Shown piece after piece: positions 28,162 through 36,400 of a DNA stretch of 64,000 nt; the stretch's first letter is position 1, and each line of letters opens with the position of its first letter. The translations under genes were made by a program, and so were the position numbers. The notes under the pieces were generated by a model that was not told where the DNA came from, ran no database searches, and saw nothing but the letters and a program-made list of their open reading frames with translations. The DNA is from Nitrosomonas sp. (GTDB lineage Bacteria; Pseudomonadota; Gammaproteobacteria; Burkholderiales; Nitrosomonadaceae). The stretch lies in contig NZ_JAHBZY010000002.1 of NCBI RefSeq assembly GCF_019635155.1, positions 231,209 to 295,208 on the forward strand. Reading direction: 5' to 3'.

Positions 28162-28608
28162 TTAGAAACACTTGGCTTTATCCGGATCAACACTGCAAGA
28201 CCAGCGCAGATGATGCATGCCCGCAGATTTATTGACCAAGTAATCGGCTCTTAAGTGTTTGTTTTGCTCAGTCGTCAATGCAGCTTTTTCAGGAATATAC
28301 TTTTCTTGACTCCAAAATCGGATCCGGCAAAATTCATCATCAGCACGGCAGAGCCTGTTGATAGCTGCGCTGTAAACGGTTTTGTCGGTGTAGACGGCAT
28401 GATCAATGAGTACCATGTGCACAAATTTTCCAGAGTTACCCATTTCAAGGGAACGGATAAGTTGCCATCCGATTCCACTCTCCAGTTGCGGGGACGCGGT
28501 ATCGGCCGAAGGCTCATCGTGCTCATGATCTTCTCCTTCATGGGCTGAAGCGTTGTATGGTATAGCAAAGGCTAAAATTAAAAATATGCTGGTTACAAGT
28601 TTGCGCAT
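28162..28608 (-). CDS. Secreted His/Glu-rich protein of unknown function
   Basis: A 148-residue protein with a clear Sec signal peptide (cleavage after NASA), followed at once by HEGEDHEHDEPS, an acidic His cluster that could bind metal ions. The rest contains four Cys residues (CRADDEFC, WSCS and the terminal KCF) that could form two disulfides in the periplasm. No domain is recognised. An AGGAG site precedes the ATG. It stands alone, with about 200 bp to lpdA and 360-430 bp to the lipase gene, neither containing another gene. Confidence 0.7.
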   Translation of the reverse strand: MRKLVTSIFLILAFAIPYNASAHEGEDHEHDEPSADTASPQLESGIGWQLIRSLEMGNSGKFVHMVLIDHAVYTDKTVYSAAINRLCRADDEFCRIRFWSQEKYIPEKAALTTEQNKHLRADYLVNKSAGMHHLRWSCSVDPDKAKCF

Positions 28609-29039
28609 AAATTCTCCTTGATAATTTTCAATTAAAATTAGTTAATTCAGTATCTTGTATTTTATGCCCAGATTATCCTACTATCCGGATGGTGCTGACA
28701 GCCGGGCAGTATACTCGAAAATCAGCGTTTGGACATTATTGTCCGGTGTTAGAAAAAACTTTGGAAACAATTGAATGAATATGTCGAGTCGAGAACGTGA
28801 AACCAGATAGCCGTATTGAGGACATTGGTAGAGGATTCATTCGTGGCAAGGAATCCGAAAATCGGTTTGATTGGAAACGATCATTCATTTCCGAAGATAT
28901 ATTTATGGCAGGTAAAATATTGTTTTATAAGTAATTAGTTTCATATTGATTTGATGTACTTTTAAATGGAATGTTTTTTTACTTTTTGATCATGATTTTA
29001 TTCCTGCATGGTGTAACTTTAAGCTTATCGGGCGCATTT
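28609..29039. other. Intergenic stretch with no recognisable gene
   Basis: Between the divergent His-rich protein and lipase genes. I see no ORF with coding character, no RNA gene and no convincing promoter. The last 70 bp could be an N-terminal extension of the lipase (ATG 28971), rejected because it would place a second hydrophobic segment before an already good signal peptide. Confidence 0.4.
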
Positions 29040-30269
29040 ATGAGAAATTGGTTTTTACATTTATCAAGATTAAATATTTTTGTTTTTTTTCTAATTGTCG
29101 TAACGACTGCTCGGGCAATGCCGGAGGATTGTGCCGATGTGGCGGCGCCAGCGATTTTTTTTGAATCCGATGGACTAGTCTGTTTGCAAAATATCCGTGT
29201 GACGGATTCATCGGGCGAATTGTTCTATAAAGCGGCGTTACAGTGGCTGGGTGCCGAAAATCCTAATCAATTCAAGCTGCTCAGCGTTGCTTTTGATGAG
29301 AGTTCCAATACGGACAATCCCGTTTTCTCAATGATAAACGGTGTACTCAGGTTGCCTAAGATTGACATTCCCAGGCTTTATGGAACCGAGCGTTTTGACG
29401 TCAGCCTGAATTGGATAAAGGATGTGGATGATGATTTGGTTTCAGTGTTTGAGCTGAGCAATGTGGCGCTGTACACCAATCCCGGCTATGTGCCCAATGT
29501 CACTTGGAAACCTTACGGAATGCTGCTTTCCGATGAGCGCCGGGCTGTGGATTTATTGATTAGGTCGATTCCGTTCGCGCAGCTTGCCGATGCAATCTAT
29601 GATTTTGATAATGTGAAGGTAGGTTCTTGGGATTTGATTGAATCCAACGGAAAAAGCTCCGGAATGGATGCCGGTGTTTATAGAAACCGTGAAACCAATG
29701 AGTTGGCGCTGGTATTCCGCGGTACCGAAACGTGTGATTTTCCTTGTTCTTTTAAAGAGATCGAAGACACGACTCGCGATGCCTTGGCGGATGCCGCGAT
29801 CGGAATTGGCAGGGTCAGCGATCAATTTAAAGACGCCTTTAATTTTGCGCAAAGCATGATTCGCAAATATCCGGACGCGAAAATTACAGTAGCCGGTCAT
29901 TCATTGGGCGGTGGATTAGCGCAAGCGGTCGGTGCTACATTGGGTCTGGAAACATTTGCATTAAATTCTTCGCCGGTTCCAGATCATTTCTTTGATACTT
30001 ACAGAATTACTCTTCCTTATGAAGCGCTTGAAGATTTGATTTATGTGATTGCCGATGTGCATGATCCGGTATCGAATACCAATGAAACCGGCGCTATCTA
30101 TTTGAATTCCCATCATGTGACGCCACTGATTCAATTCAACTTCGATTTGAAGGAAATGCTGTCCAATCGCAAAGTGGATCTGGAAGATTTGCGTATCGAC
30201 CGGCATAGTATTACCCGGCTGGCCAATAATGCCACGCAATTGATGAATTTATACCGCGATGGTTGGTAA
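29040..30269 (+). CDS. Secreted class-3-type lipase
   Basis: Putative esterase/lipase exported by Sec. From the ATG at 29040 (409 residues) the signal peptide ends near TARA; an ATG at 28971 is an alternative start. The C-terminal half is an alpha/beta hydrolase with VFRGTET (oxyanion-type loop), the nucleophile elbow AGHSLGGGLA (Ser about 288), an Asp in DVHDPVSNT and a His in NSHHVTP or DRHSITR as triad candidates. The N-terminal about 150 residues hold several Cys and match nothing I recognise. Substrate unknown. Confidence 0.8.
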   Translation: MRNWFLHLSRLNIFVFFLIVVTTARAMPEDCADVAAPAIFFESDGLVCLQNIRVTDSSGELFYKAALQWLGAENPNQFKLLSVAFDESSNTDNPVFSMINGVLRLPKIDIPRLYGTERFDVSLNWIKDVDDDLVSVFELSNVALYTNPGYVPNVTWKPYGMLLSDERRAVDLLIRSIPFAQLADAIYDFDNVKVGSWDLIESNGKSSGMDAGVYRNRETNELALVFRGTETCDFPCSFKEIEDTTRDALADAAIGIGRVSDQFKDAFNFAQSMIRKYPDAKITVAGHSLGGGLAQAVGATLGLETFALNSSPVPDHFFDTYRITLPYEALEDLIYVIADVHDPVSNTNETGAIYLNSHHVTPLIQFNFDLKEMLSNRKVDLEDLRIDRHSITRLANNATQLMNLYRDGW

Positions 30270-30412
30270 TCGCCCGCAAACTTTTAGCAGGAATCGTACT
30301 GCCTAAGATTGTTCAGGATATTATTTTCTTTACATAGGGAGGTCTTTGTTTAAATTTAACCTATAGTATTTTTAACAGTTGATCATGGGGTAAACGAATT
30401 AAAAGAACGTTT

Positions 30413-30447
30413 CTTCTTGCTTCTTGCTTCTTGCTTCTTGCTTCTTG
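30413..30447 (+). repeat. Five perfect tandem copies of the heptamer CTTCTTG
   Basis: Units at 30413, 30420, 30427, 30434 and 30441, without mismatches, in a 347-bp non-coding stretch. The array ends 48 bp before the structured leader of the MEMO gene. Short perfect arrays like this change copy number by slippage. Confidence 0.95.
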
Positions 30448-30494
30448 ATTTCTGAGTATCACGCCCATATTAAGCAAATTAATATCAGTAAGGG

Positions 30495-30612
30495 CCTCCA
30501 CAATTCAAAGTTCGTAACAAAACGAGGCATGTATCAGTACAAAAGAGACTCCGGGTTGTATGTGAATCGTTTGTACCTGGAAGTTTATTTCGGAATTTGA
30601 GTTTTGTGGAGG
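30495..30612 (+). promoter_or_regulatory. Structured 5' leader that pairs with the MEMO ribosome site
   Basis: The 5' arm at 30495-30509 begins CCTCCACAA and pairs with the 3' arm at 30596-30612, which ends TTGTGGAGG. This gives nine uninterrupted pairs, then a 2-nt bulge, then six more including one G-U. The 3' arm is the Shine-Dalgarno, four bases before the ATG at 30617. Inside, TCGT/ACGA (30512-30525, loop AACAAA) and GTACAAA/TTTGTAC (30537-30543 with 30570-30576) form two further stems. The shape is that of a three-stem cis-regulatory RNA closed by the ribosome site; no known riboswitch class was recognised. A degenerate inverted-repeat transposon is the main alternative. Confidence 0.55.
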
Positions 30613-30616
30613 TTCT

Positions 30617-31402
30617 ATGGCAATGGTTCGATCACCTGCTGTCGCAGGTTTGTTTTATCCCGCAGAAATTCAGCAGTTGCAGCACGATGTGCGGCAACTG
30701 CTGGCACACGCAAAGTTTCCAGATATTAAACCCAAGGCATTAATCGTTCCACATGCGGGATATATTTATTCCGGCGCTATCGCAGCAACGGCTTATGCCT
30801 GTCTGAACCCAATCGCGACCCGGATTCGGCGAGTTGTATTATTGGGACCGGCTCATCGGGTTGCGGTACAGGGTTTGGCATTGCCAAACGTGGATGTATT
30901 TGCAACACCGCTAGGTTCTGTACGACTGGATACAGACTTAATTAAAGAGATTGCGCACTTGCCGCAAGTAATGGTCAGTGACGAAGCGCATACATTGGAA
31001 CATTCGCTGGAAGTGCAACTGCCATTTTTACAGAGTGTGTTGGGTGAGTTTGCATTGCTGCCGCTGGCAGTTGGCATGACTTCGGCGGAAGCGGTGGCGG
31101 AAGTCCTGGATCATGTGTGGGGCGGAGAGGAAACTTTAATCGTTATCAGTTCCGATTTGTCGCATTATTTGCCCTACACCACAGCACAGCGGATGGATAC
31201 GGGAACGGTGCAATCGATTTTGCAATTAAAACTACCGATTGAACAAGCGCAGGCATGCGGCAATATTCCAATCAATGGCTTGATGTTGGCGGCACAGAAA
31301 CATCATTTAAAGCCCCGGTTACTGGATTTAAGAAATTCCGGGGACACCGCTGGTTCGCGCGATCATGTGGTGGGTTATGCCGCGATTGCATTTTCTTGCT
31401 GA
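30617..31402 (+). CDS. amrB: AmmeMemoRadiSam system protein B (MEMO family)
   Basis: Homologue of human MEMO1, a fold related to class III extradiol dioxygenases. The 261-residue protein shows the family's His-bearing motifs: VPHAGYIYSGAIAA, LGPAHRV, HSLEVQLPFLQ and SSDLSHYLPY, plus a late Cys in QACGNIPINGL that corresponds to the metal-site cysteine in related proteins. TGGAGG gives a strong ribosome site that lies inside a predicted stem. It is first in a tight three-gene operon with AMMECR1 and a radical SAM enzyme. Biochemical role unknown; possibly metal-dependent chemistry. Confidence 0.94.
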   Translation: MAMVRSPAVAGLFYPAEIQQLQHDVRQLLAHAKFPDIKPKALIVPHAGYIYSGAIAATAYACLNPIATRIRRVVLLGPAHRVAVQGLALPNVDVFATPLGSVRLDTDLIKEIAHLPQVMVSDEAHTLEHSLEVQLPFLQSVLGEFALLPLAVGMTSAEAVAEVLDHVWGGEETLIVISSDLSHYLPYTTAQRMDTGTVQSILQLKLPIEQAQACGNIPINGLMLAAQKHHLKPRLLDLRNSGDTAGSRDHVVGYAAIAFSC

Positions 31403-31412
31403 GGGGGTGGCG

Positions 31413-32003
31413 ATGACACTTGATAAAAACGAGCAAGGAAAGGTATTGCTTAAAATCGCCCGTACGGCGATCGCTCGTGCACTGCGTTTGCCAGCCGAAT
31501 CCGCAGCAGTCGATACGCATATTGCTTGGTTATCAAAACCGGGCGCAACGTTTGTTACATTAACGCATCAAGGGGAATTGCGCGGCTGCATCGGCTCTTT
31601 ACAAGCGCTGTATCCACTCATTGATGATGTGACTAACAATGCCGTGTCGGCGGCATTGCGTGACCCTCGATTCATGCCTTTAACGGTCGATGAACTCGGA
31701 GCTGTCGAAATCGAAGTATCGTTACTTTCCGAATTGGAGCCGCTGAATTTTACAACGGAAGCGGATGCGCTGCGGCAATTGCGTCCGGCTGTCGACGGTG
31801 TGGTGCTCGAATGCGGCCCTTATCGCAGCACATTTCTACCGCAAGTATGGGAAAGCCTGCCGCAACCGCGGCAGTTTCTTGCGCAATTGAAATTAAAAGC
31901 CAGACTGGCGGAAGATTTCTGGGCGGATAACGTTCAGCTATCCCGTTATACCGTAACCAAATGGTGTGAGGCTGATTTTCCGGAGGAGTTTATCCATGGA
32001 TGA
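31413..32003 (+). CDS. amrA: AmmeMemoRadiSam system protein A (AMMECR1 family)
   Basis: AMMECR1-domain protein of 196 residues from the ATG at 31413, which has GAGGGGG just upstream; an in-frame start at 31365 lies inside amrB. The invariant family motif appears as ELRGCIGSLQ, followed by AALRDPRFMPL and the VWESLPQPRQFLAQL region. It lies 10 bp after amrB and overlaps the radical SAM gene by 8 bp, so the three proteins are made together. The molecular role of this universally conserved domain is not settled. Confidence 0.94.
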   Translation: MTLDKNEQGKVLLKIARTAIARALRLPAESAAVDTHIAWLSKPGATFVTLTHQGELRGCIGSLQALYPLIDDVTNNAVSAALRDPRFMPLTVDELGAVEIEVSLLSELEPLNFTTEADALRQLRPAVDGVVLECGPYRSTFLPQVWESLPQPRQFLAQLKLKARLAEDFWADNVQLSRYTVTKWCEADFPEEFIHG

Positions 32004-33093
32004 ATTGATTGGTGCCGCACAACGCCATCCGGCAAAATACTGGCACAAACTCGACGATGGCCGAATCCAATGTGATTTGTGTCCGCGTGATTGCAAATTA
32101 CACGACGGGCAGCGCGGCGCTTGTTTCGTGCGTGGGCGGGTGGGGGATGCGATGGTATTGACAACCTATGGGCGCTCATCCGGTTTTTGCATTGATCCGA
32201 TTGAAAAGAAGCCGCTTAACCAATTTTATCCCGGCAGCAGCATCCTATCGTTTGGCACCGCTGGTTGTAACCTGGCTTGCAGATTCTGCCAAAACTGGGA
32301 TATTTCCAAATCACGTAGTTTCGATAAGCTGATGGATCAGGCGAATCCGGAAGCGATTGCTTGCAGTGCTCAAAAATATGGCTGTAAGAGCGTGGCATTT
32401 ACTTATAACGACCCGGTGATATTTGCCGAATATGCGATGGATGTGGCGGATGCTTGTCATGCGCGCGGCCTTAAAACGGTCGCGGTAACGGCGGGTTATA
32501 TTCATGCGCAACCGCGGCGCGAGTTTTTTTCTAAAATGGATGCGGCGAATGTCGACCTGAAGGCATTTACCGAAGAATTCTATATTAAACAAACCGGTTC
32601 ACACTTGCAGCCTGTGCTCGACACCTTGCGTTATTTGAAGCATGAAACCGATGTATGGTTGGAACTGACAACCCTCTTAATTCCTGGATTGAACGACTCG
32701 AGTCAGGAAATCAGTGCGATGAGTGATTGGATCATCAAAGAATTAGGGCCTGATGTACCTTTGCATTTTAGTGCTTTTCATCCGGATTATAAATTGACCG
32801 ATATACCGCCGACACCGATTGAAACGCTGATCCGGGCACGCCAGATCGCATTGGATGCCGGATTGCGTTACGTGTATATCGGAAACGCGCATCATACGGA
32901 AGGCGATACCACTTATTGCCCTTCATGCGGTAGTGAATTAATCGTGCGCGATTGGTATGAAATCAAGCAGTATCGATTGACCGCGGATGGTCATTGCAAT
33001 CATTGCAACGCCGTAATCGCCGGTCGATACGAGCGGTTTACCGGCCAGTTTGGCAGACAGCGTATTCCAGTACGCATCGGAGCATCGGCATGA
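31996..33093 (+). CDS. amrS: AmmeMemoRadiSam system radical SAM enzyme
   Basis: Radical SAM enzyme of 365 residues from ATG 31996, preceded by GGAGGAG. Four metal-binding regions are visible: an N-terminal CDLCPRDCKL plus GACFVR, the SAM-cluster motif in AGCNLACRFCQNW (CxxxCxxC), and a C-terminal zinc ribbon CPSCGSELI ... CNHCNAVIAG. The overall resemblance is to pyruvate formate-lyase activating enzymes, but the operon defines it as the AmmeMemoRadiSam member. Substrate unknown; one of the other two proteins could be the target. Confidence 0.94.
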   Translation: MDELIGAAQRHPAKYWHKLDDGRIQCDLCPRDCKLHDGQRGACFVRGRVGDAMVLTTYGRSSGFCIDPIEKKPLNQFYPGSSILSFGTAGCNLACRFCQNWDISKSRSFDKLMDQANPEAIACSAQKYGCKSVAFTYNDPVIFAEYAMDVADACHARGLKTVAVTAGYIHAQPRREFFSKMDAANVDLKAFTEEFYIKQTGSHLQPVLDTLRYLKHETDVWLELTTLLIPGLNDSSQEISAMSDWIIKELGPDVPLHFSAFHPDYKLTDIPPTPIETLIRARQIALDAGLRYVYIGNAHHTEGDTTYCPSCGSELIVRDWYEIKQYRLTADGHCNHCNAVIAGRYERFTGQFGRQRIPVRIGASA

Positions 33094-33472
33094 CTTCGGA
33101 TTTATTGTTCATTTTCATTTGGATATCGATTTTGTTTTATAAATAACATTAAGAAATTATTAAAAAAAACAAAAGGATAGATCGATAGTGAGTTATAATC
33201 GAGGAGCACGGAAGCGGATTGTTTTGTTGAGTGCATAATACTAAGAGTTATTTATTCAAATTGGGACAAATATACTAATAAATTCAGGTGCGATGAACTA
33301 TTGTGCTTGATTGATTAAGTAGTATATTTACCCTGTAATAATAACAATAAAGCATCTTTACCTTCGTCTTTTATTTTTTAGGCTTTTTATAAGTTTTCAT
33401 AAATTAAGAAAACTCGATGGAGATCAGATTTTTTCTGATTGCATTCAAATTCTCAGCACAAAGGAGTTAAAA
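33094..33472. other. Non-coding leader of the PEP-CTERM gene
   Basis: No ORF is supported. Near its end ATCAGA (33423-33428) and TCTGAT (33434-33439) form a hairpin with a T5 loop, about 20 bp before the strong ribosome site AAAGGAG. The A/T-rich run of 33290-33420 probably holds the promoter, but I could not fix a -35/-10 pair or a sigma-54 site. Confidence 0.45.
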
Positions 33473-34156
33473 ATGAGAAAAATAACAGTTGCTACAGCCT
33501 TGTTAGTGAGTGTTGGTGCTGCGCCTGCATTTGCTAGCATCGGTGATACAGTAACCTTTAAGTTTGATTTACCTGCTACAGCATCATTTGGTTCAGGATA
33601 TCCTACAGTTGCAGAACTGAAATTAACGGAAACAGCCAGTGGTGTTGTTACTTTTGAGTTGACACCAAACTGGTCATCACCCGGTTTTGCGGACCCTTCT
33701 GATTCGACTGTAAATCACTTGGAATTTGTTTACCAGGGACCTGCTTCACCAACATTCGCGCAACCATTGGTTCACGGCGCGGATATTGATTCATTTGCAT
33801 ACCATACCAATCCAAATATGGACAGCGGCTATAAATCCGACGCCCAGTATATTTCGATTGATTGGTTTAAGCCTAATCAAGCTCAGCGGTTTGACGGGGA
33901 TTATGCAAACAGCATTTGGACGATATCCGGCGCAGGCGTCGATATTACAGACTTTACCGGTACCTTAGCACATCATACAGCTGGGAAACCAGATCCGATT
34001 TCCGGCATCATTTCTGTAGATCCATACGCTCTAACAGATCTGCATCCTACTCCATCAAATTGGGTTACATCGCCAGTTCCGGAACCGGAAACTTACGCCA
34101 TGTTACTGGTTGGTTTAGGATTATTAGGTTTCACATTGCGTAACAAAAAAGCATAA
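33473..34156 (+). CDS. PEP-CTERM sorting-signal protein
   Basis: A 227-residue secreted protein made for exosortase sorting. It has an N-terminal signal peptide (cleavage near AFAS), a Cys-free Ser/Thr/Pro-rich body with no known domain, and a C-terminal tripartite signal: VPEPETYAM, a hydrophobic helix LLVGLGLLGFTL and the basic tail RNKKA. Exosortase systems co-occur with exopolysaccharide synthesis. No exosortase is in the window, but a polysaccharide locus is 2.6 kb away and an exopolysaccharide-type glycosylphosphotransferase lies at the right edge. A strong terminator follows. Confidence 0.92.
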   Translation: MRKITVATALLVSVGAAPAFASIGDTVTFKFDLPATASFGSGYPTVAELKLTETASGVVTFELTPNWSSPGFADPSDSTVNHLEFVYQGPASPTFAQPLVHGADIDSFAYHTNPNMDSGYKSDAQYISIDWFKPNQAQRFDGDYANSIWTISGAGVDITDFTGTLAHHTAGKPDPISGIISVDPYALTDLHPTPSNWVTSPVPEPETYAMLLVGLGLLGFTLRNKKA

Positions 34157-34194
34157 TAAAAACTTTTTCTTGCTTTTTTAGTAAGAAAACATTC

Positions 34195-34232
34195 AAAGAG
34201 GGATTTTGTTCGATACAGAATCCCTCTTTTTT
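34195..34232. terminator. Intrinsic terminator after the PEP-CTERM gene
   Basis: Stem GAGGGATTTTG (34198-34208) with CAGAATCCCTC (34216-34226), one G-U pair, 7-nt loop, then six T. The upstream AAA lets it work on the minus strand too, though corA reads in from that side and its stop codon overlaps the T run. Confidence 0.9.
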
Positions 34233-35343
34233 ACATCCATTTTTTCTTTCGAAAATAGATCAGTAAGCCGATACTGATCGTAATAAACACGCCCCAGATG
34301 GCAGGATAAGCCCAGCGCCATTTTAATTCCGGCATATATTCAAAATTCATACCGTAAATGCCCGCGATAAATGTCAACGGGATGAATATGGTCGCAAAAA
34401 TGGTTAGAAACTTCATGGTTTCATTCATTTTGTTGCTGATACTCGACAAGTAGAGATCGTGCATGGCAGAAATTCTTTCCCGGTACGATTCGAGTGCATC
34501 GCTTACGCGCAGGATATGATCGTAGACATCTCCGTAGTAGCGTAATGTTTTTTGCTGCAGTAATGGTGAATCGATGCGCTGAATGGTGGCGAGTAATTCA
34601 CGAAGCGGCGATATATTGCGTTTCATTGAAATCAAACCACGGCGGATTTGCTGAACGGTTTGCAGCATTTCTTTGTCGGAATTGAACAAGATATTGTCTT
34701 CCAGAGGATCCATGACATCATCGAGTTTGTCTTCTACGACAAAATATTCATCAACGATGGTATCGAGAATGACATAGGCCAGATAATCGCTGCCGAATTG
34801 ACGCAAACGCGCATTGTTGTTTTGCAAATGAGCAAGAATCGGATTGAATGTGTCATCGGCTTTTTCTTTGAACGTAACCACGCAATTGTTCAATAGAAGA
34901 ATACTGATTTGTTCGTACTGTAAACAAAAATTTTTTTCGTAATCAGAACTGATACCCTTAATCACCATATAAAGAAAGTTATCGTATTCTTCCAGTTTGG
35001 GCCGCTGGTGAGTGCTTAAAATATCTTCCAGAACTAACGGGTGGATATTCAACTCCTGGCCGATGTTTTCAATGATTTTTGTGTTGCTGAGTCCATCCAC
35101 ATGAATCCAGGTTATCAGCTCGGCACTTTTGAGTTGCTGCAGTTCGGCAATGGAATTGATTTCGCGGCGTATTAAAGTACTGGCATTGTATTGAGTGACT
35201 GTGATCCGGCAACGCGATTCGAGTTTTTCACCGATATGCACCAGTGTTCCGGCCGGAAATCCGGATTTGTCCGCAGGACTGGTATATTCAGCTTCATCGG
35301 TGATGGATTGGCTTTGGCGAGGAGTGGGTGCGGGCGAATTCAT
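34231..35343 (-). CDS. corA: CorA-type magnesium/cobalt transporter
   Basis: Pentameric inner-membrane channel for Mg2+ and Co2+. The 370-residue protein has the large cytoplasmic N-terminal domain, a long stalk helix, and two C-terminal membrane segments (about 309-330 and 345-364). The signature YGMNFE lies at the end of the first segment, and the short basic tail RKKKWM is typical. The first about 30 residues (PTPRQSQSITDE) are a non-conserved extension. It is convergent with the PEP-CTERM gene and shares its terminator region. Confidence 0.95.
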   Translation of the reverse strand: MNSPAPTPRQSQSITDEAEYTSPADKSGFPAGTLVHIGEKLESRCRITVTQYNASTLIRREINSIAELQQLKSAELITWIHVDGLSNTKIIENIGQELNIHPLVLEDILSTHQRPKLEEYDNFLYMVIKGISSDYEKNFCLQYEQISILLLNNCVVTFKEKADDTFNPILAHLQNNNARLRQFGSDYLAYVILDTIVDEYFVVEDKLDDVMDPLEDNILFNSDKEMLQTVQQIRRGLISMKRNISPLRELLATIQRIDSPLLQQKTLRYYGDVYDHILRVSDALESYRERISAMHDLYLSSISNKMNETMKFLTIFATIFIPLTFIAGIYGMNFEYMPELKWRWAYPAIWGVFITISIGLLIYFRKKKWM

Positions 35344-35503
35344 AAAAGTTTCCTGGCGAATAGAAACTGTTTATTTTAAGAGTTTTGTGGGCGCTTGAGG
35401 GAGATAAGCGGGTGGAGAATTGCATGTTGTACGATAGCAACGGATCGGCAAAAGCAGAGCGGCAGTTTGCCGGGATAGTTATTGGCGCTACTCTTAGCAG
35501 TGA

Positions 35504-35680
35504 TTAAACCGATTCGCTAAGATCACCCATGGGTATCGAGGATTGCTTGCTATTCAGTGAGTGCCAATCCTGCCATACCTTACGAGCTTCTTCCACGTTA
35601 TTGAAGGTCCAAAGAACAGTACCATCGGTGGTCATCAAAGTTGCCATTTTGTTAGGCCATTCTTTAATTAAACATTGCAT
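35504..35680 (-). CDS. Small protein of 58 residues, function unknown
   Basis: Short ORF starting MQCLIKEWPNKMATLMTTDG and ending MGDLSESV. It has a good ribosome site (AAAGGAG, seven bases before the ATG) and runs through 177 bases without a stop in an otherwise gene-free space. It is Trp-rich for its size (four Trp: EWP, VLWTF, VWQDW). The pattern strand-strand-helix (ATLMTTDGTVLWTF, then VEEARKVWQDW) suggests a small folded domain. It lies between corA and the DUF2780 lipoprotein gene, on the corA strand. Confidence 0.65.
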   Translation of the reverse strand: MQCLIKEWPNKMATLMTTDGTVLWTFNNVEEARKVWQDWHSLNSKQSSIPMGDLSESV

Positions 35681-35821
35681 TATTTTTCTCCTTTATTGAT
35701 TGTTGTGTGAAGTATACCTGTGCAATATGAAGCTTTTATGACAGAAATATCATGAATTATGCGCAATGCTGTATGATTGAATACGACTGCCGGGCAATAT
35801 TAATTTTTACTGAAGGAGAAA

Positions 35822-36400
35822 ATGATGAATAAGACCCAATGCTTAAAATTTAATCTGATAGGAACGGTGGTATTAATTGCCGGTTGCGCCAGCACGGCAC
35901 CACAGGAGAATCCGCTGAATGCGGTTGGTCAGGGCTTGTCAACGATTGAGAGCGCCGCGCAAAGTGGCAAGCAGATAATCGATACCGGTACGGCTGCAGC
36001 CAGTACGGTGTCAACTAATCAGATAGGATTGGTTGATATTCTGGTGCGCCAGCTTGGGGTATCGCAACAGCAAGCACTGGGTGGTGCCGGAGCTATTTTT
36101 CAAGTGGCTCAGGGAAGCATGAATCCGCAGGCTTTTGCGACATTGTCACAATCAATTCCCGGGATGAATACCATGTTGGGTGCCGCACCGGCGTCACCTG
36201 CTGCTGGCGGCTTGTCATCCCTGATGGGAGGTGGCGGCAATACGCTGGGTAATATGGCTGCGTTGGCCGCTTCTTTTCAACAATTAAACCTGTCTCCGAA
36301 TTTGGTCGGTCAATTTATTCCGATCATTACCAATTATGTCAGTCAAACCAGCGGGCAAATGACTGCTAACTTACTGCAAACAGCATTGACCGCACGCTAA
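35822..36400 (+). CDS. DUF2780-type lipoprotein
   Basis: A 192-residue protein with a lipobox, LIAGC (Cys about 22), so it should be lipid-anchored. After an Ala/Ser/Thr-rich linker it contains a helical domain (IGLVDILVRQLGVSQQQALGGAGAIFQVA through VGQFIPIITNYVSQTSGQ) matching the DUF2780 pattern, interrupted by a Gly-rich loop GGLSSLMGGGG. Two ATGs are adjacent; the second (35825) is better spaced from GAAGGAG. Function unknown. It stands alone. Confidence 0.8.
   Translation: MMNKTQCLKFNLIGTVVLIAGCASTAPQENPLNAVGQGLSTIESAAQSGKQIIDTGTAAASTVSTNQIGLVDILVRQLGVSQQQALGGAGAIFQVAQGSMNPQAFATLSQSIPGMNTMLGAAPASPAAGGLSSLMGGGGNTLGNMAALAASFQQLNLSPNLVGQFIPIITNYVSQTSGQMTANLLQTALTAR

Noticed and set aside
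29040-30269. Phospholipase or polyhydroxybutyrate depolymerase identity for the secreted lipase
   Set aside because: Only the nucleophile elbow and general fold are clear; nothing in the sequence supports a specific substrate.
30413-30447. Tandem CTTCTTG units considered as a CRISPR-like array
   Set aside because: Units are directly adjacent 7-mers without spacers, and there are no cas genes.
30492-30616. Leader of amrB considered as a MITE or insertion-sequence remnant
   Set aside because: The arms are inverted, but I see no target-site duplication next to them, and one arm is the functional ribosome site. Kept as the alternative explanation.
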